Below, in pieces: positions 20,265 to 29,375 of a DNA stretch of 64,000 nt. Positions within the stretch are counted from its first letter, which is position 1; each line of letters opens with the position of its first letter. The DNA is taken from the NCBI RefSeq assembly GCF_000972385.1, contig NZ_JXTE01000012.1, positions 82,519-146,518 of the forward strand. Direction: 5' to 3'. The notes below the pieces were generated by a model, which worked only from the letters and a program-made list of their open reading frames with translations, did no database searches and was not told where the DNA came from. The DNA comes from Streptomyces sp. WM6386. GTDB lineage: Bacteria > Actinomycetota > Actinomycetes > Streptomycetales > Streptomycetaceae. The position numbers and the translations under genes are program-made.

Positions 20265-20981
20265 TCAGGCAGCGACGACCCGGATCCCCGCCTCCTCGAA
20301 GCGCCGCACGGTGTCCTCGTCGGCCGCCGTGTCCGTGACCAGCGTGTCCACCGTGTCGGCCGCGCAGATCCGGGCGAAGGCCCGCTGTCCCAGCTTGCTG
20401 GAGTCGGCGGCCACGATCACCCGCGCGGCGCGCTCGCACAGCAGCCGGTTGGTCGCGGCCTCGGCCTCGTCGTGCGCGGCCGCGCCGTGCGTGACGTCGA
20501 AGGCGACCACGCCGAGCACCGCCACATCGATGGTGATCTGGCTCAGCACCCCGTCGGCGAGCGGCCCGATGAGCTCGTACGACTGCGGACGCGCCACCCC
20601 GCCGGTCACCACGATCTTGAACTGCGGGCGTACGGCCAGCTCGTTGGCGATGTTCAGCGCGTTGGTGACGACGGTGAGCGCGGGGGAGCCGGATGTCAGG
20701 TCGGGGCGGACGGCCAGAGCGCGGGCCACTTCGGTGGTCGTCGTGCCACCGGTCAGGCCCACGGCGGTGCCGGGGGTGACGAGACCGGCGACGGCCTTGG
20801 CGATGCGCTGCTTCTCGGAGGCGTGCCGGGCCGTCCTGTAGCTGCGCACGAGCATCTGCTGCTCGGCCAGCTGGTCGAAGTCGCGGCGGATCGTGGCGGA
20901 CGAGACCTCCAAGCGCACCCCGATGTCACTCGAATGCTTGATTCTGCTCGAAGGCTCGCTATATCTTGCAGAAACAATCAC
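20265..20981 (-). CDS. DeoR-family transcriptional regulator
   Basis: The 238-residue protein has a winged-helix segment (VSSATIRRDFDQLAEQQ at about 26-42) and a C-terminal sugar-phosphate sensor domain with GLTGGTTTTEVA. Compared with the second DeoR protein of this window, the N-terminus is short and the linker after the recognition helix lacks the usual HGGA wing motif, so the annotated GTG start at 20,981 may not be right. It is divergent from the isomerase and aldolase genes and is their likely repressor. Confidence 0.85.
   Translation of the reverse strand: MIVSARYSEPSSRIKHSSDIGVRLEVSSATIRRDFDQLAEQQMLVRSYRTARHASEKQRIAKAVAGLVTPGTAVGLTGGTTTTEVARALAVRPDLTSGSPALTVVTNALNIANELAVRPQFKIVVTGGVARPQSYELIGPLADGVLSQITIDVAVLGVVAFDVTHGAAAHDEAEAATNRLLCERAARVIVAADSSKLGQRAFARICAADTVDTLVTDTAADEDTVRRFEEAGIRVVAA
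20938..20965 (+). promoter_or_regulatory. Putative sigma-70-type promoter for the isomerase-aldolase operon
   Basis: TTGATT (20,938-20,943) and TATATC (20,960-20,965) are separated by 16 bases in an unusually AT-rich patch, about 50 bp before the isomerase start. The element falls within the annotated 5' end of the divergent DeoR gene, so binding of the regulator here could control both directions. Confidence 0.5.
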
Positions 20982-21013
20982 CGCGGTGTTCGTTGACGGG
21001 GAGGGACCGCGAC

Positions 21014-21898
21014 ATGACCCATGTCGAGGACGAGCTGGTCAGTCAGCCCGAGTGCTGGATCCGCGCGGCGGCCGAGGCGCCGGAACATGCCGCCGTGCTG
21101 CCGGCGCCGGGGGAGCGTGTCGCGATCGTGGGGTGCGGCACCTCGTACTTCATGGCGCAGTCCGCCGCGGCGCTGCGCGAGGGGGCGGGCCAGGGCGAGA
21201 CGGACGCCTTCGCCGCGTCGGAGTACCCGCACGACCGCCCGTACGACCGAGTGCTCGCCCTCACCCGCTCCGGCACCACCACCGAAGTGCTCGAACTGCT
21301 CGGGCAGTTGAAGGGCCGGACCCGGACCACGGCCCTCACCGCCGACCCGCACACGCCGGTCGTGCGGGCCGCCGACGACGTCGTCGTCCTCGACTTCGCG
21401 GACGAACGCTCCGTCGTGCAGACCCGGTTCGCGACCACCGCCCTGACCCTGCTCCGCGCCCACCTCGGCCTGCACACCGACGCCGTCGTCGCCGACGCCC
21501 GCACCGCGCTCGCCACCCCCCTGCCGGACGGACTCGTCGACTGCACGCAGTTCACCTTCCTCGGCCGCGGCTGGACCGTGGGGCTGGCCAACGAGGCCGG
21601 CCTGAAGATGCGCGAGGCGGCACTGTCCTGGACCGAGGCCTACCCGGCGATGGAGTACCGGCACGGCCCCATCAGCATCACCACCCGGGGGACCGCGACC
21701 TGGATGCTCGGCGAGGCGCCCGAGGGGCTGGCCGAACAGGTGCGGGAGACCGGCGGACTGTGGGTCGCGGGCGGTCTCGACCCGCTCGCCGAACTGGTCC
21801 GCGCCCAGCGGCTCGCCGTGGCCGTCGCCGCGGCCCGGGGGCTCGACCCGGACCGGCCGCGCCATCTCACCCGCTCCGTGATCCTCGCCGGTTCGTAG
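21014..21898 (+). CDS. SIS-domain sugar isomerase/deaminase
   Basis: This 294-residue protein has two SIS subdomains, with phosphosugar-binding motifs VGCGTSYF (about 39-46) and LTRSGTTTEVLELL. It resembles AgaS and the isomerase half of glucosamine-6-phosphate synthase but has no glutaminase domain. The likely reaction is isomerisation and/or deamination of an amino-sugar or ketose phosphate. The start at ATG 21,014 follows GGGGAGGGA at good spacing. It is separated by only 8 bases from the aldolase gene and is divergent from a DeoR regulator, the layout of a sugar catabolic operon. Confidence 0.87.
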   Translation: MTHVEDELVSQPECWIRAAAEAPEHAAVLPAPGERVAIVGCGTSYFMAQSAAALREGAGQGETDAFAASEYPHDRPYDRVLALTRSGTTTEVLELLGQLKGRTRTTALTADPHTPVVRAADDVVVLDFADERSVVQTRFATTALTLLRAHLGLHTDAVVADARTALATPLPDGLVDCTQFTFLGRGWTVGLANEAGLKMREAALSWTEAYPAMEYRHGPISITTRGTATWMLGEAPEGLAEQVRETGGLWVAGGLDPLAELVRAQRLAVAVAAARGLDPDRPRHLTRSVILAGS

Positions 21899-21906
21899 GA
21901 GGAGCC

Positions 21907-22755
21907 GTGCCTCTGGTGACCACCGGCGAGCTCGTCACGCGGGCCGCCGCCGCGCACCGCGCCGTCGCCGCGTTCAACGTCGTCACGCTCGAACATGTCG
22001 AGGCGGTCGTCGCCGGCGCCGAGTCGGCGGACGCCGCCGTCGTCCTCCAAGTCAGCGAGAACGCCGTCAAGTTCCGCCTCGGACGACTGCAACCCCTCGC
22101 CCGCGCCGCCGTCGCCGCGTGCGAACGCGCGGCCGTCCCCGTCGCGTTGCACCTGGACCACGTCCAGAGCGACTCCCTCCTGAGGCAGGCCGCGGACGCC
22201 GGATTCAGCTCCGTGATGTACGACGCCGCCCGCCTGCCCTACCGGGAGAACCTCGCCGCCACCCGAGCCGCCGCGGACTGGGCCCATGCCCAAGGCCTGT
22301 GGATCGAGGCGGAGTTGGGCGAGGTCGGCGGCAAGAGCGGCGAGCCGCCGCTCGACGCCCACGCGCCCGGCGCCCGCACCGACCCCGCCGAGGCCCGCAC
22401 CTTCGTGACCGACTCCGGCGTGGACGCCCTCGCCGTCGCCATCGGCAGCTCGCACGCGATGACCACCCGCACCGCCACCCTCGACCACGCCCTCCTCGCA
22501 CAGCTCTCCGGCGCGCTGGACGTACCGCTCGTCCTGCACGGCTCGTCGGGCCTGCCGGACGACGAACTGACCGCCGCCGTCGCGGGCGGCATCACCAAGG
22601 TCAACATCGGCACCGCCCTCAACATCGCCATGACCGGCGCCGTGCGCGCCTTCCTCACCGCACACCCCGAGGCGGTCGACTCACGCAAGTACCTGGGGGT
22701 GGGGCGGGCGGCGATGGCACGGGCCGTGGCGGAAATCATCCGGGTGCTGGGCTGA
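21907..22755 (+). CDS. Class II fructose/tagatose-bisphosphate aldolase family protein
   Basis: This 282-residue protein starts at GTG 21,907 behind an AGGAGG ribosome site. Class II aldolase signatures are present: HLDHVQS (Zn-binding His), EAELGEVGGKSG, AIGSSHAM, HGSSGLPDDEL and KVNIGTALN. Such enzymes cleave ketose bisphosphates into dihydroxyacetone phosphate and an aldehyde, using Zn2+. The pairing with an AgaS-like SIS protein suggests tagatose-bisphosphate or a related substrate, as in galactosamine catabolism, but a phosphofructokinase and a transporter are missing here. It converges with the methyltransferase gene across 5 bases. Confidence 0.9.
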   Translation: MPLVTTGELVTRAAAAHRAVAAFNVVTLEHVEAVVAGAESADAAVVLQVSENAVKFRLGRLQPLARAAVAACERAAVPVALHLDHVQSDSLLRQAADAGFSSVMYDAARLPYRENLAATRAAADWAHAQGLWIEAELGEVGGKSGEPPLDAHAPGARTDPAEARTFVTDSGVDALAVAIGSSHAMTTRTATLDHALLAQLSGALDVPLVLHGSSGLPDDELTAAVAGGITKVNIGTALNIAMTGAVRAFLTAHPEAVDSRKYLGVGRAAMARAVAEIIRVLG

Positions 22756-22760
22756 CGCGA

Positions 22761-23906
22761 CTACTTCCTGACAGCCCTCAACACCACGAACTTCGGGTCA
22801 CTGGCCACCAGTTCACTGTTCCCGAACAGCCGACGCAGCTTGGCGTGGTAGCCCAGGTGACGGTTGCCGATCACCCACAGCTCGCCACCCGGCCGCAGCG
22901 CGCCGTGCGCGCCCGTGAACATCCGCCAGGCCGTGGCGTCGGTGGTCGTCTGATGGGAGTGGAACGGCGGATTGTTGAGCACGAGATCGGCACTCCCGTC
23001 CGCCACTCCGGCGAGCCCGTCCCCGACCCGGAACTCGGCATGCCCCGGCACGCCGTTCGCCTTGTACGTCGACTCCGCCGAGGCCACGGCCTGGAACGAC
23101 TCGTCCACGAACAGCACCTCGGCCTCGGGATTCGCCAGCGCCACCGCCGTACCGACCACCCCGTTGCCACAGCCCAGGTCCACGACCCGCTGCGCACCCC
23201 TGCTGTCCGGCAGGTGCTGGAGGAAGAACCGGGTGCCGACGTCGAGCCGGTCGGCACAGAAGACACCCGCGTGATTGACCACGGTCCGCCCCGAGACCGC
23301 GCCGACGCCGTCGGGCAGCTCATAGCGGTACGGCCACGGACTGGCGGCCGTGCGTGGCGCCGGCCCGGGCGTGCAGAAGATGAGCCGCGCCTTCTTCTCG
23401 GCGAGCGAGGTGCGGGTCGGTCCGAGGATCCGCTCGAACAGCTTCAGCGTCGAGGTGTGGATCTCCTTCACCATCCCGGTCCCGACGACGACCGTGCCCT
23501 CGTGCACCGCGGGCGCCAGCCGCAGCAGCTGGTCCTCCAGCAGGGCCAGGCTCTTCGGCACCCGCACCAGCAGGACGTCGATCCGGCCGGGCGGCGGGTC
23601 CTGGGTGGTGAGGAGCCGTACCGCCCCGGTCTCGACACCGCCCCGGACCAGGTTCGCCCGGGTCGCCTCCTGGGAGAGGTAGGAGTCGGTGATCTGCACC
23701 GGCCGGTGCGCGGCCAGCGCCGTGGACAGAGCGCCCCAGCGGTCGCCCAGGACCACGACCGTGCCGGACAGCGGGACCGCCTGTTCGGCCAGATGCGTCA
23801 GGAGGTACTCGTCCGAGGCGTCCCAGGCACGCAGCCTGTCACGCGGGTCCTCGGGGAAACGGGCCAGCGAGAGCTGGCCCCAGGGCGTCGCCATACGGTC
23901 GTTCAT
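22761..23906 (-). CDS. RlmG/RsmC-like rRNA guanine-N2 methyltransferase
   Basis: The 381-residue protein has an N-terminal Rossmann-like pseudo-domain (about 1-190) and a C-terminal SAM-dependent methyltransferase domain. The C-terminal domain shows the SAM-binding motif VDLGCGNGVVG and the catalytic NPPFHSH motif, typical of enzymes that methylate the exocyclic amine of guanine in rRNA. The duplicated-domain layout and length fit RlmG (23S) or RsmC (16S). Which nucleotide is modified is not shown by the sequence. An alternative start is the ATG four codons further in. Confidence 0.85.
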   Translation of the reverse strand: MNDRMATPWGQLSLARFPEDPRDRLRAWDASDEYLLTHLAEQAVPLSGTVVVLGDRWGALSTALAAHRPVQITDSYLSQEATRANLVRGGVETGAVRLLTTQDPPPGRIDVLLVRVPKSLALLEDQLLRLAPAVHEGTVVVGTGMVKEIHTSTLKLFERILGPTRTSLAEKKARLIFCTPGPAPRTAASPWPYRYELPDGVGAVSGRTVVNHAGVFCADRLDVGTRFFLQHLPDSRGAQRVVDLGCGNGVVGTAVALANPEAEVLFVDESFQAVASAESTYKANGVPGHAEFRVGDGLAGVADGSADLVLNNPPFHSHQTTTDATAWRMFTGAHGALRPGGELWVIGNRHLGYHAKLRRLFGNSELVASDPKFVVLRAVRK

Positions 23907-23959
23907 CGTGTCCAGGCTAGCGGAGCCGCAGCTCAGGGCTGCTCGGGCAGGATGGCCTC

Positions 23960-24634
23960 ATGGATGCCGAGCTGTTCCCCAGGCCCCGCACGGAGGTCGC
24001 GCCGGGCGCGGTGCACCTACCGGACCGGCTCGACGCGAGCCGGCAGCACGAGCTGCTGGAGGCCTGCCGTGAGTGGGCCCGCCCCCCGGCCGGCCTGCGC
24101 TCGGTCCGCACCCCCGGCGGTGGCACGATGACCGCCCGGCAGGTCTGTCTGGGCTGGCACTGGTACCCGTACGCCTACGCCCGCACCGTCGTCGACGGCG
24201 ACGGCGCCCCGGTCAAACCGTTCCCCCAGTGGCTGGGGGAGCTGGGCCGCAGCGCGGTGCGGGACGCCTTCGGGGTGCCCTCTCCCACGGCGGGCAGCGC
24301 CCTCGGGGTGACCTCACCGTCGTACGACATCGCACTGATCAACTTCTACGACGGCGACGCCCGCATGGGCATGCACCGCGACAGCGACGAGAAGGCCGAC
24401 GACCCGGTGGTGTCCCTGAGCCTCGGCGACACCTGTGTCTTCCGGTTCGGCAACACCCGGACGCGGACGAAGCCGTACACGGACGTCGAGCTGCGCAGCG
24501 GCGACCTGTTCGTGTTCGGCGGGCCCTCGCGGCTCGCGTACCACGGGGTGCCGAAGGTGTACCCGGGTACCGCGCCCCCGGAGTTGGGGCTGGCCGGGCG
24601 GCTGAACATCACGCTCAGAGTCAGTGGCCGGTAG
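23960..24634 (+). CDS. AlkB-like Fe(II)/2-oxoglutarate dioxygenase
   Basis: This 224-residue protein has the AlkB double-stranded beta-helix core. The iron ligands are H139 and D141 in MGMHRDSDE and H195 in LAYHGVPK; the 2-oxoglutarate arginines lie in GRLNITLRVS (R214, R220). NFYDG precedes the first His as in AlkB. Family members demethylate alkylated DNA or RNA bases. It is divergent from the methyltransferase gene with a 53-bp gap. No ada or ogt partner is nearby. Confidence 0.92.
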   Translation: MDAELFPRPRTEVAPGAVHLPDRLDASRQHELLEACREWARPPAGLRSVRTPGGGTMTARQVCLGWHWYPYAYARTVVDGDGAPVKPFPQWLGELGRSAVRDAFGVPSPTAGSALGVTSPSYDIALINFYDGDARMGMHRDSDEKADDPVVSLSLGDTCVFRFGNTRTRTKPYTDVELRSGDLFVFGGPSRLAYHGVPKVYPGTAPPELGLAGRLNITLRVSGR

Positions 24635-24670
24635 GACGGCGGCACAGCGGATCATGGGAGACTCGCCCTC

Positions 24671-25915
24671 ATGAGCGGCAATGCGGACCCCCGGCCGACG
24701 GGGGAAGGAACGACCTCGAGGACGCGGTTGGACCGGGGACGCGGTGCGCTCGGGCCTGCTCTGGAGCTCGTGCACACCGGGCGTGCCCCCACCCGCGCCG
24801 TGCTCACCGCCGAACTCGGGGTGACGCGCGCCACGGCCGGCGCGGTCGCCGCCGAGCTGGAGGCGCTCGGGCTGATCCGGGTCGACGCCCGGCCCGGCGC
24901 GGCCGCCGGTTCGCAGGGCCGCCCCTCGCACCGGCTCGCGGTCGCCGAGGAAGGGCCCGTCGTCCTCGCCGCGCAGGTGCACGCCGACGGATTCCGGGCG
25001 GCGCTGGTCGGCCTGGGCGGCCGGATCGTCGCCACCGCACCCGGCTGCGAGACCGTCGACGCCGACCCGGCGAAGGTCCTCGCCTCGGTCGTCGAGGCGG
25101 GCGCCGAACTGCTGCGCACCACCGGCCTGCGCTGTGTGGGCGCCGGTCTCGCGGTCCCCTCCGCCGTCGCGGAGCCCGACGGGACCGCGCTGAACCCGCT
25201 GCACCTGGCCTGGCCCGTGGGCGCCCCCGTCCGCCGGATCTTCGCGGAGTGTGTCCGTGTAGCCGGTATCGCCGGACCGGCCTTCGCGGGCAACGACGTC
25301 AACCTCGCCGCGCTCGCCGAGCACCGGCACGGCGCGGGCCGCGGCGCCCGCGACCTGCTGTGCGTGGCCACCGGGCACCGGGGCGTCGGCGGGGCGCTGG
25401 TCCTCGACGGCCGTCTGCACACCGGCAGTTCGGGCCTCGCGCTCGAAGTCGGCCACCTGACCGTCAACCCCGAGGGCCGTCCCTGCCACTGCGGCAGCCG
25501 CGGCTGCCTGGACGTCGAGGCCGACCCGCTCGCCTTCCTCGACGCCGTGGGCCGCGAGCCCGGACCCGAGGTGTCTCTGCTCCAGCAGTCCAACGAACTG
25601 ATCCGCGACCACTACGACGATCCGGCCGTCCGCACCGCCACCGGGGCCCTCATCGACCGCCTCGGACTGGGCCTAGCGGGCCTGGTGAACATCCTCAACC
25701 CGGACCGCATCATCCTCGGCGGCCTGCACCGCACCCTTCTCGACGCCGACCCGGACCGGCTGCGCGCGGTCGTCGCCGACCGCAGCCTGTGGGGGCAGAG
25801 CGGCGGCGTACCGATCCTCGCGTGCACCCTCGACCACAACAGCCTGGTCGGTGCCGCCGAGTTGGCGTGGCAGCCGGTGCTGGACGACCCGCTGGGGGCG
25901 CTAACCCACCAGTGA
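24671..25915 (+). CDS. ROK-family transcriptional regulator (NagC-like)
   Basis: The 414-residue protein has an N-terminal winged helix (about 30-75, with VTRATAGAVAAELEALGLI) and a ROK sugar-kinase-like domain. The ROK zinc motif CHCGSRGCLD is present near residue 275, with Asp where Glu is common at its end, and an ATP-site-like GHRGVGGALV precedes it. ROK repressors usually respond to sugars or amino sugars. The ATG is preceded by GGGAGA. The gene converges with and overlaps the next gene by 15 bp. Confidence 0.88.
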   Translation: MSGNADPRPTGEGTTSRTRLDRGRGALGPALELVHTGRAPTRAVLTAELGVTRATAGAVAAELEALGLIRVDARPGAAAGSQGRPSHRLAVAEEGPVVLAAQVHADGFRAALVGLGGRIVATAPGCETVDADPAKVLASVVEAGAELLRTTGLRCVGAGLAVPSAVAEPDGTALNPLHLAWPVGAPVRRIFAECVRVAGIAGPAFAGNDVNLAALAEHRHGAGRGARDLLCVATGHRGVGGALVLDGRLHTGSSGLALEVGHLTVNPEGRPCHCGSRGCLDVEADPLAFLDAVGREPGPEVSLLQQSNELIRDHYDDPAVRTATGALIDRLGLGLAGLVNILNPDRIILGGLHRTLLDADPDRLRAVVADRSLWGQSGGVPILACTLDHNSLVGAAELAWQPVLDDPLGALTHQ

Positions 25916-26740
25916 CTGGATGCCGAGCACGGAGACCAACTCCAGCTTCTCGGCGGCCTCGGTCCCCGGCTCGGCCGAGTAGACGAGGAGGTGCAGATCG
26001 CTGCCCTCCACCCGGAGCAGGTCGCAGTCCAACGTCACCAGGCCCACCTGCGGATGCGCGATCGTCTTGCGCGAAGCCTCCAGCCGGCCGACCACACCCG
26101 CGTCCCACAGCTCGGCGAACCGCTCACTGCCCGCCCGCAACTCCGCGATCAGGCGCCGCAGTTGCGGGTCGGTGGGATACCGCGAGGCGGTCGACCGCAG
26201 TTCGGCGACCATGCCCACCTCGAAAGCGCGCCGCTCCTCGGCGGTGTGCCGGACCCGGCCCGGTGCGCCGAGGAAGTTGCGCCACACCCCGTTGCGCTCG
26301 AAGCCGCGCAGACCGGAGGGGTCGCCCATCAGCGCCGCGTACATCGGATTGGCCACGAGCAGGGTCATCGCCGCGTCGGAGACCCCGACCGGGGTGCCCA
26401 CCAGCCGGTCCAACAGCCGCTGCACGCTCGGCGTGATGTGACCGGGCACCGTCTCGGGACCCGGCGGCACCAGCCCGGCCAGCCGGAACAGATACCCCCG
26501 CTCGTCCCCCGACAGCCGCAGCGCCCGCGCCAGCGCCTCCACGACCTGCCCCGACGGACTGGCCGCCCGGCCCTGTTCGAGACGGGTGACGTAGTCGACC
26601 GAGATCCCCGCCAGCAGCGCAAGCTCCTCACGCCGCAGCCCGGCCGCCCGCCGCTGACCACCGGCCGGCAGCCCCGCGGTCGCCGGGGCGACCCGGTCGC
26701 GCCAGCGCCGCAGCGCCTGCCCCAGTTCCGTCGTCGTCAT
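25901..26740 (-). CDS. XRE-family regulator with MmyB-like C-terminal domain
   Basis: The 279-residue protein has an N-terminal helix-turn-helix (about 30-65, LRREELALLAGISVDYVTRL) and a C-terminal MmyB-like (PAS-related) ligand domain, a combination common in Streptomyces. These proteins often repress a divergent oxidoreductase gene; here the divergent gene is an SDR 100 bp away. The ATG at 26,740 has a GGAGG only 1-2 bases upstream, unusually close. A TTG at 26,752 is an alternative start. Confidence 0.9.
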   Translation of the reverse strand: MTTTELGQALRRWRDRVAPATAGLPAGGQRRAAGLRREELALLAGISVDYVTRLEQGRAASPSGQVVEALARALRLSGDERGYLFRLAGLVPPGPETVPGHITPSVQRLLDRLVGTPVGVSDAAMTLLVANPMYAALMGDPSGLRGFERNGVWRNFLGAPGRVRHTAEERRAFEVGMVAELRSTASRYPTDPQLRRLIAELRAGSERFAELWDAGVVGRLEASRKTIAHPQVGLVTLDCDLLRVEGSDLHLLVYSAEPGTEAAEKLELVSVLGIQSLVG

Positions 26741-26794
26741 GCCTCCAGTCAACCGCGTCGGCCGACACCGTGCCTGGTACTGCGAGTCCCAGGA

Positions 26795-26807
26795 AGAAGG
26801 GTCTTCT
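26795..26807. promoter_or_regulatory. Candidate operator between XRE regulator and SDR
   Basis: A small perfect dyad AGAAG-GGT-CTTCT lies in the 101-bp divergent region, 35-47 bases upstream of the SDR start. It stands out in AT content from its surroundings. Its use by the adjacent XRE protein is a guess from position. Confidence 0.35.
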
Positions 26808-26841
26808 GGCTGTCCCGCCGGTCCCGCAGGACGGTGGAGCC

Positions 26842-27549
26842 ATGACTACGACACTCATCACCGGAGCCAACAAGGGCCTGGGCTTCGAGGCCGCCCGCCA
26901 ACTCGTCGCCGCAGGTCACACCGTCTACATCGGCGCCCGGAGCGCCGAACGCGGCCGCCGCGCCGCCGAACGGCTCGGCGCCCGGTTCGTCCAGCTCGAC
27001 GTCACCGACGACGCCTCCGTCCAGGCCGCCGCGAAGGCCGTCGAGGCCGACGGCGGGCTCGACGTCCTGGTCAACAACGCCGGCATCGAGGTCCGGGGCG
27101 AGAACAACGCCATCCCGGCCGCCGCCGACACCACCGCCGACGAGATGCGCACGGTGTTCGAGACCAACGTCTTCGGCGTCGTCCGGGTGACCCACGCCTT
27201 CCTGCCGCTGCTCCAGCGGTCCGCGGCCCCCGTCGTCGTGAACGTGAGCAGCGGCCTGGCCTCGCTGTCCCGGCTGTCCGACCCGGACTCACCGGCGCAC
27301 TTCTACCAGGCCCTGGCCTACCCGTCGTCCAAGACCACGGTCAACATGATCACCGTGCAGTACGCGAAGGCGTTCCCGGCCATACGGATCAACGCGGTCG
27401 AGCCCGGCTTCACCTCGACCGACCTCAACGGCCGCACGGGCACCCAGACCGTCGAACAGGGCGCCGAGATCATCGTCCGCATGGCCCGGCTGGGCCCCGA
27501 CGGCCCGACCGGCGGCTACGTCGACGTCGAGGGCTCGCTGCCCTGGTGA
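26842..27549 (+). CDS. Short-chain dehydrogenase/reductase
   Basis: This 235-residue SDR begins at ATG 26,842 behind GGTGGAG. It shows the classical NAD(P)-binding TGANKGLG (about 7-14), NNAG (near 77), a serine in NVSSG (about 135) and the catalytic Tyr-x3-Lys as YPSSK (about 160). The substrate is unknown. It is probably controlled by the divergent XRE/MmyB regulator. Its 3' end overlaps the convergent small gene by 34 bp. Confidence 0.92.
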   Translation: MTTTLITGANKGLGFEAARQLVAAGHTVYIGARSAERGRRAAERLGARFVQLDVTDDASVQAAAKAVEADGGLDVLVNNAGIEVRGENNAIPAAADTTADEMRTVFETNVFGVVRVTHAFLPLLQRSAAPVVVNVSSGLASLSRLSDPDSPAHFYQALAYPSSKTTVNMITVQYAKAFPAIRINAVEPGFTSTDLNGRTGTQTVEQGAEIIVRMARLGPDGPTGGYVDVEGSLPW

Positions 27550-27830
27550 TCCTCGGCGGTCTCCAGGATCCGCGTCCGAGGCGCCCCGGCCAGCGCCGGG
27601 GCGTTCTCGGGCGAGCCCCACACCGTCGACTTCAGGAATCCCAGGAACCGCTCGGCACCCGCCACGTCGTCGAAATCGAGGTCCACGACGACGTAGGCGG
27701 GATCGTCGACGGGCCGCCGGACGCGATGGCGCCGTACGCCCGCGTCGGCACGCGCGCCCGCGAAGCGGTCGAAAGCCGTCTTCCAGGTGGCGAAGTCCGT
27801 GACCGGATGCTCGATGTACAGGGTCGGCAT
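27516..27830 (-). CDS. Small dimeric alpha-beta-barrel-like protein, function unknown
   Basis: The 104-residue protein starts [20 protein letters not shown] and continues to [20 protein letters not shown]. This alternation of strands and helices resembles small ferredoxin-like ABM or EthD-type proteins that act on or bind aromatic or heme-like compounds. No catalytic residue can be assigned. It overlaps the SDR gene tail to tail and is divergent from the LuxR gene. Confidence 0.7.
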   Translation of the reverse strand: MPTLYIEHPVTDFATWKTAFDRFAGARADAGVRRHRVRRPVDDPAYVVVDLDFDDVAGAERFLGFLKSTVWGSPENAPALAGAPRTRILETAEDHQGSEPSTST

Positions 27831-27913
27831 GATTCCTCCTCGGCGCTCGTCACCAGGCTGCGCCGGACCGCGCGGTGCCGTACATCCCAGAAATGTGGGG
27901 ATACGCTCGGACC

Positions 27914-28915
27914 ATGTCCGGACGGGACCGCGTCGTGCGGCTGTGCGAGGAGGGCGGCGACGCCCGGGAACTGCGCCTGCGGCTCCTCGACGAGCTCCGC
28001 GCCACCATCGGGTTCGACGCGTACGCCTTCCTCCTGACCGACCCGGAGACCTCGGTCGGCTGCGCCCCGATCGCCGATGTTCCCGTCCTGCGGGAGCTGC
28101 CCCGGGCGATCCGCCTCAAGTACCTGACACGGGCGAACCGTTGGACGGAGCTGCGGGACGTCGCCCTGCTCAGCGACCTCCCCGACCGCTCGGTGAGCCC
28201 GCTCTGGAACGAGCTCCTGCGCCACCACGGCATCCGCGACATCGCCTCGGCGGTCTTCCGGGACCGCCACGGCATCTGGGGCTTCCTCGACCTGTGGCGC
28301 CGCGACCGTGACTTCACCCCGGCGGAGGCGGCCCGCCTCGCCGACCTCACGGCGCCGATCACGACGGCGCTGCGCCGCAGCCAGGCCGCCACCTTCGTCG
28401 TACGACCCTCCCACGAGCCCCGCTCCGAACCCCTGGTGCTGGTGCTGTCGCCCGACATGGGAGTCGTCGGCCAGACCCCGGGCACCCACGCCTACCTGCG
28501 TGTCCTGGTCCCCCCGGAGCACGGCCGCCCGACCGTGCCGGCCGGCGCCTACAACGTCGCCGCCCAGCTCCTGGCCGTGGAGGCCGGGGTCGACGACCAT
28601 CCGCCGCGGGCCCGCGTGCACCTCGCCGACGGGCTCTGGGTGACCCTGCGCGCCGCACGGATGGCAGGCGCCGTCGCCGTCACCATCGAGGAGTCCTCAC
28701 CCGCCGAGCGGCTGTCCGTCTTCTGCCGGGCCCATGCCCTCAGTGCCAGGGAGACCGAACTCGTCGGCCTGCTCGCCAGGGGCGGCGACAGTCGTACGGT
28801 CGCCGCCACCATGTACGTCTCCGAGCACACCGTGCAGGACCACCTGAAGTCGGTGTTCGCGAAGACGGGCACCCACAACCGCCGAGACCTGCTCGCCCGC
28901 TCGCTCGGCGCGTAG
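27914..28915 (+). CDS. LuxR-family regulator with GAF-like sensor domain
   Basis: The 333-residue protein has a GAF-like domain (about 15-160) and a C-terminal LuxR/FixJ helix-turn-helix with [18 protein letters not shown] and [17 protein letters not shown]. It lacks a phosphoacceptor receiver domain. The start is taken as ATG 27,914; the upstream ATG codons at 27,875 lack a ribosome site. It is followed at 10 bp by the RpiB-like gene, so the two may be co-transcribed. Confidence 0.88.
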   Translation: MSGRDRVVRLCEEGGDARELRLRLLDELRATIGFDAYAFLLTDPETSVGCAPIADVPVLRELPRAIRLKYLTRANRWTELRDVALLSDLPDRSVSPLWNELLRHHGIRDIASAVFRDRHGIWGFLDLWRRDRDFTPAEAARLADLTAPITTALRRSQAATFVVRPSHEPRSEPLVLVLSPDMGVVGQTPGTHAYLRVLVPPEHGRPTVPAGAYNVAAQLLAVEAGVDDHPPRARVHLADGLWVTLRAARMAGAVAVTIEESSPAERLSVFCRAHALSARETELVGLLARGGDSRTVAATMYVSEHTVQDHLKSVFAKTGTHNRRDLLARSLGA

Positions 28916-28925
28916 GCTCGGGGCC

Positions 28926-29375
28926 ATGCGGATCTCCGTCTCCTCGGACATGGACGAACCCGTGGCCCGCAGCCTCGTCGCCGAGCTGCGCGCACGCGGT
29001 CACGAAGTGGTCGCCCACGGGGCGTTGCACCCCGGCTCCGACCCCCGGTGGGCGGCGTGCTCTGAGTCGGCGGCCCGGGACGTCGCCACCGGGGCGGCGG
29101 ACCAGGCGGTGGTGTGCTGCTGGACCGGCACGGGCGCGTCGATCGCCGCGAACAAGGTCGCGGGCGTACGGGCGGCCCTGTGCACCGACGCCTACACCGC
29201 GGACGGCGCCCGCCGCTGGAACGACGCCAACGTCCTCGCCCTCAGCCTGCGCCTGACCTCCGAGCCGCTGCTCAAGGAGATCCTCGACGCCTGGTTCACG
29301 GCCGAGGCCAGCGAGGACGCCGAGGACCGGGAGAACGTGGCCCGGATCGGGCGCCTGGATCTCAGGAAGCCGTGA
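28926..29375 (+). CDS. RpiB/LacAB-family sugar-phosphate isomerase-like protein
   Basis: This 149-residue protein belongs to the ribose-5-phosphate isomerase B/galactose-6-phosphate isomerase family. It contains VVCCWTGTGASIAANKV with the likely active-site Cys, and RRWNDANVLALS. The N-terminal DHAG-type motif of classical RpiB is replaced by SSDMDEP, which suggests a changed substrate. It follows the LuxR gene and overlaps the convergent LysR gene by 14 bp. Confidence 0.85.
   Translation: MRISVSSDMDEPVARSLVAELRARGHEVVAHGALHPGSDPRWAACSESAARDVATGAADQAVVCCWTGTGASIAANKVAGVRAALCTDAYTADGARRWNDANVLALSLRLTSEPLLKEILDAWFTAEASEDAEDRENVARIGRLDLRKP

Noticed and set aside
22119..24131. Long plus-strand frame across the aldolase and the methyltransferase gene
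   Set aside because: It covers two genes in a different frame, lacks recognisable domains and has shadow-frame composition.
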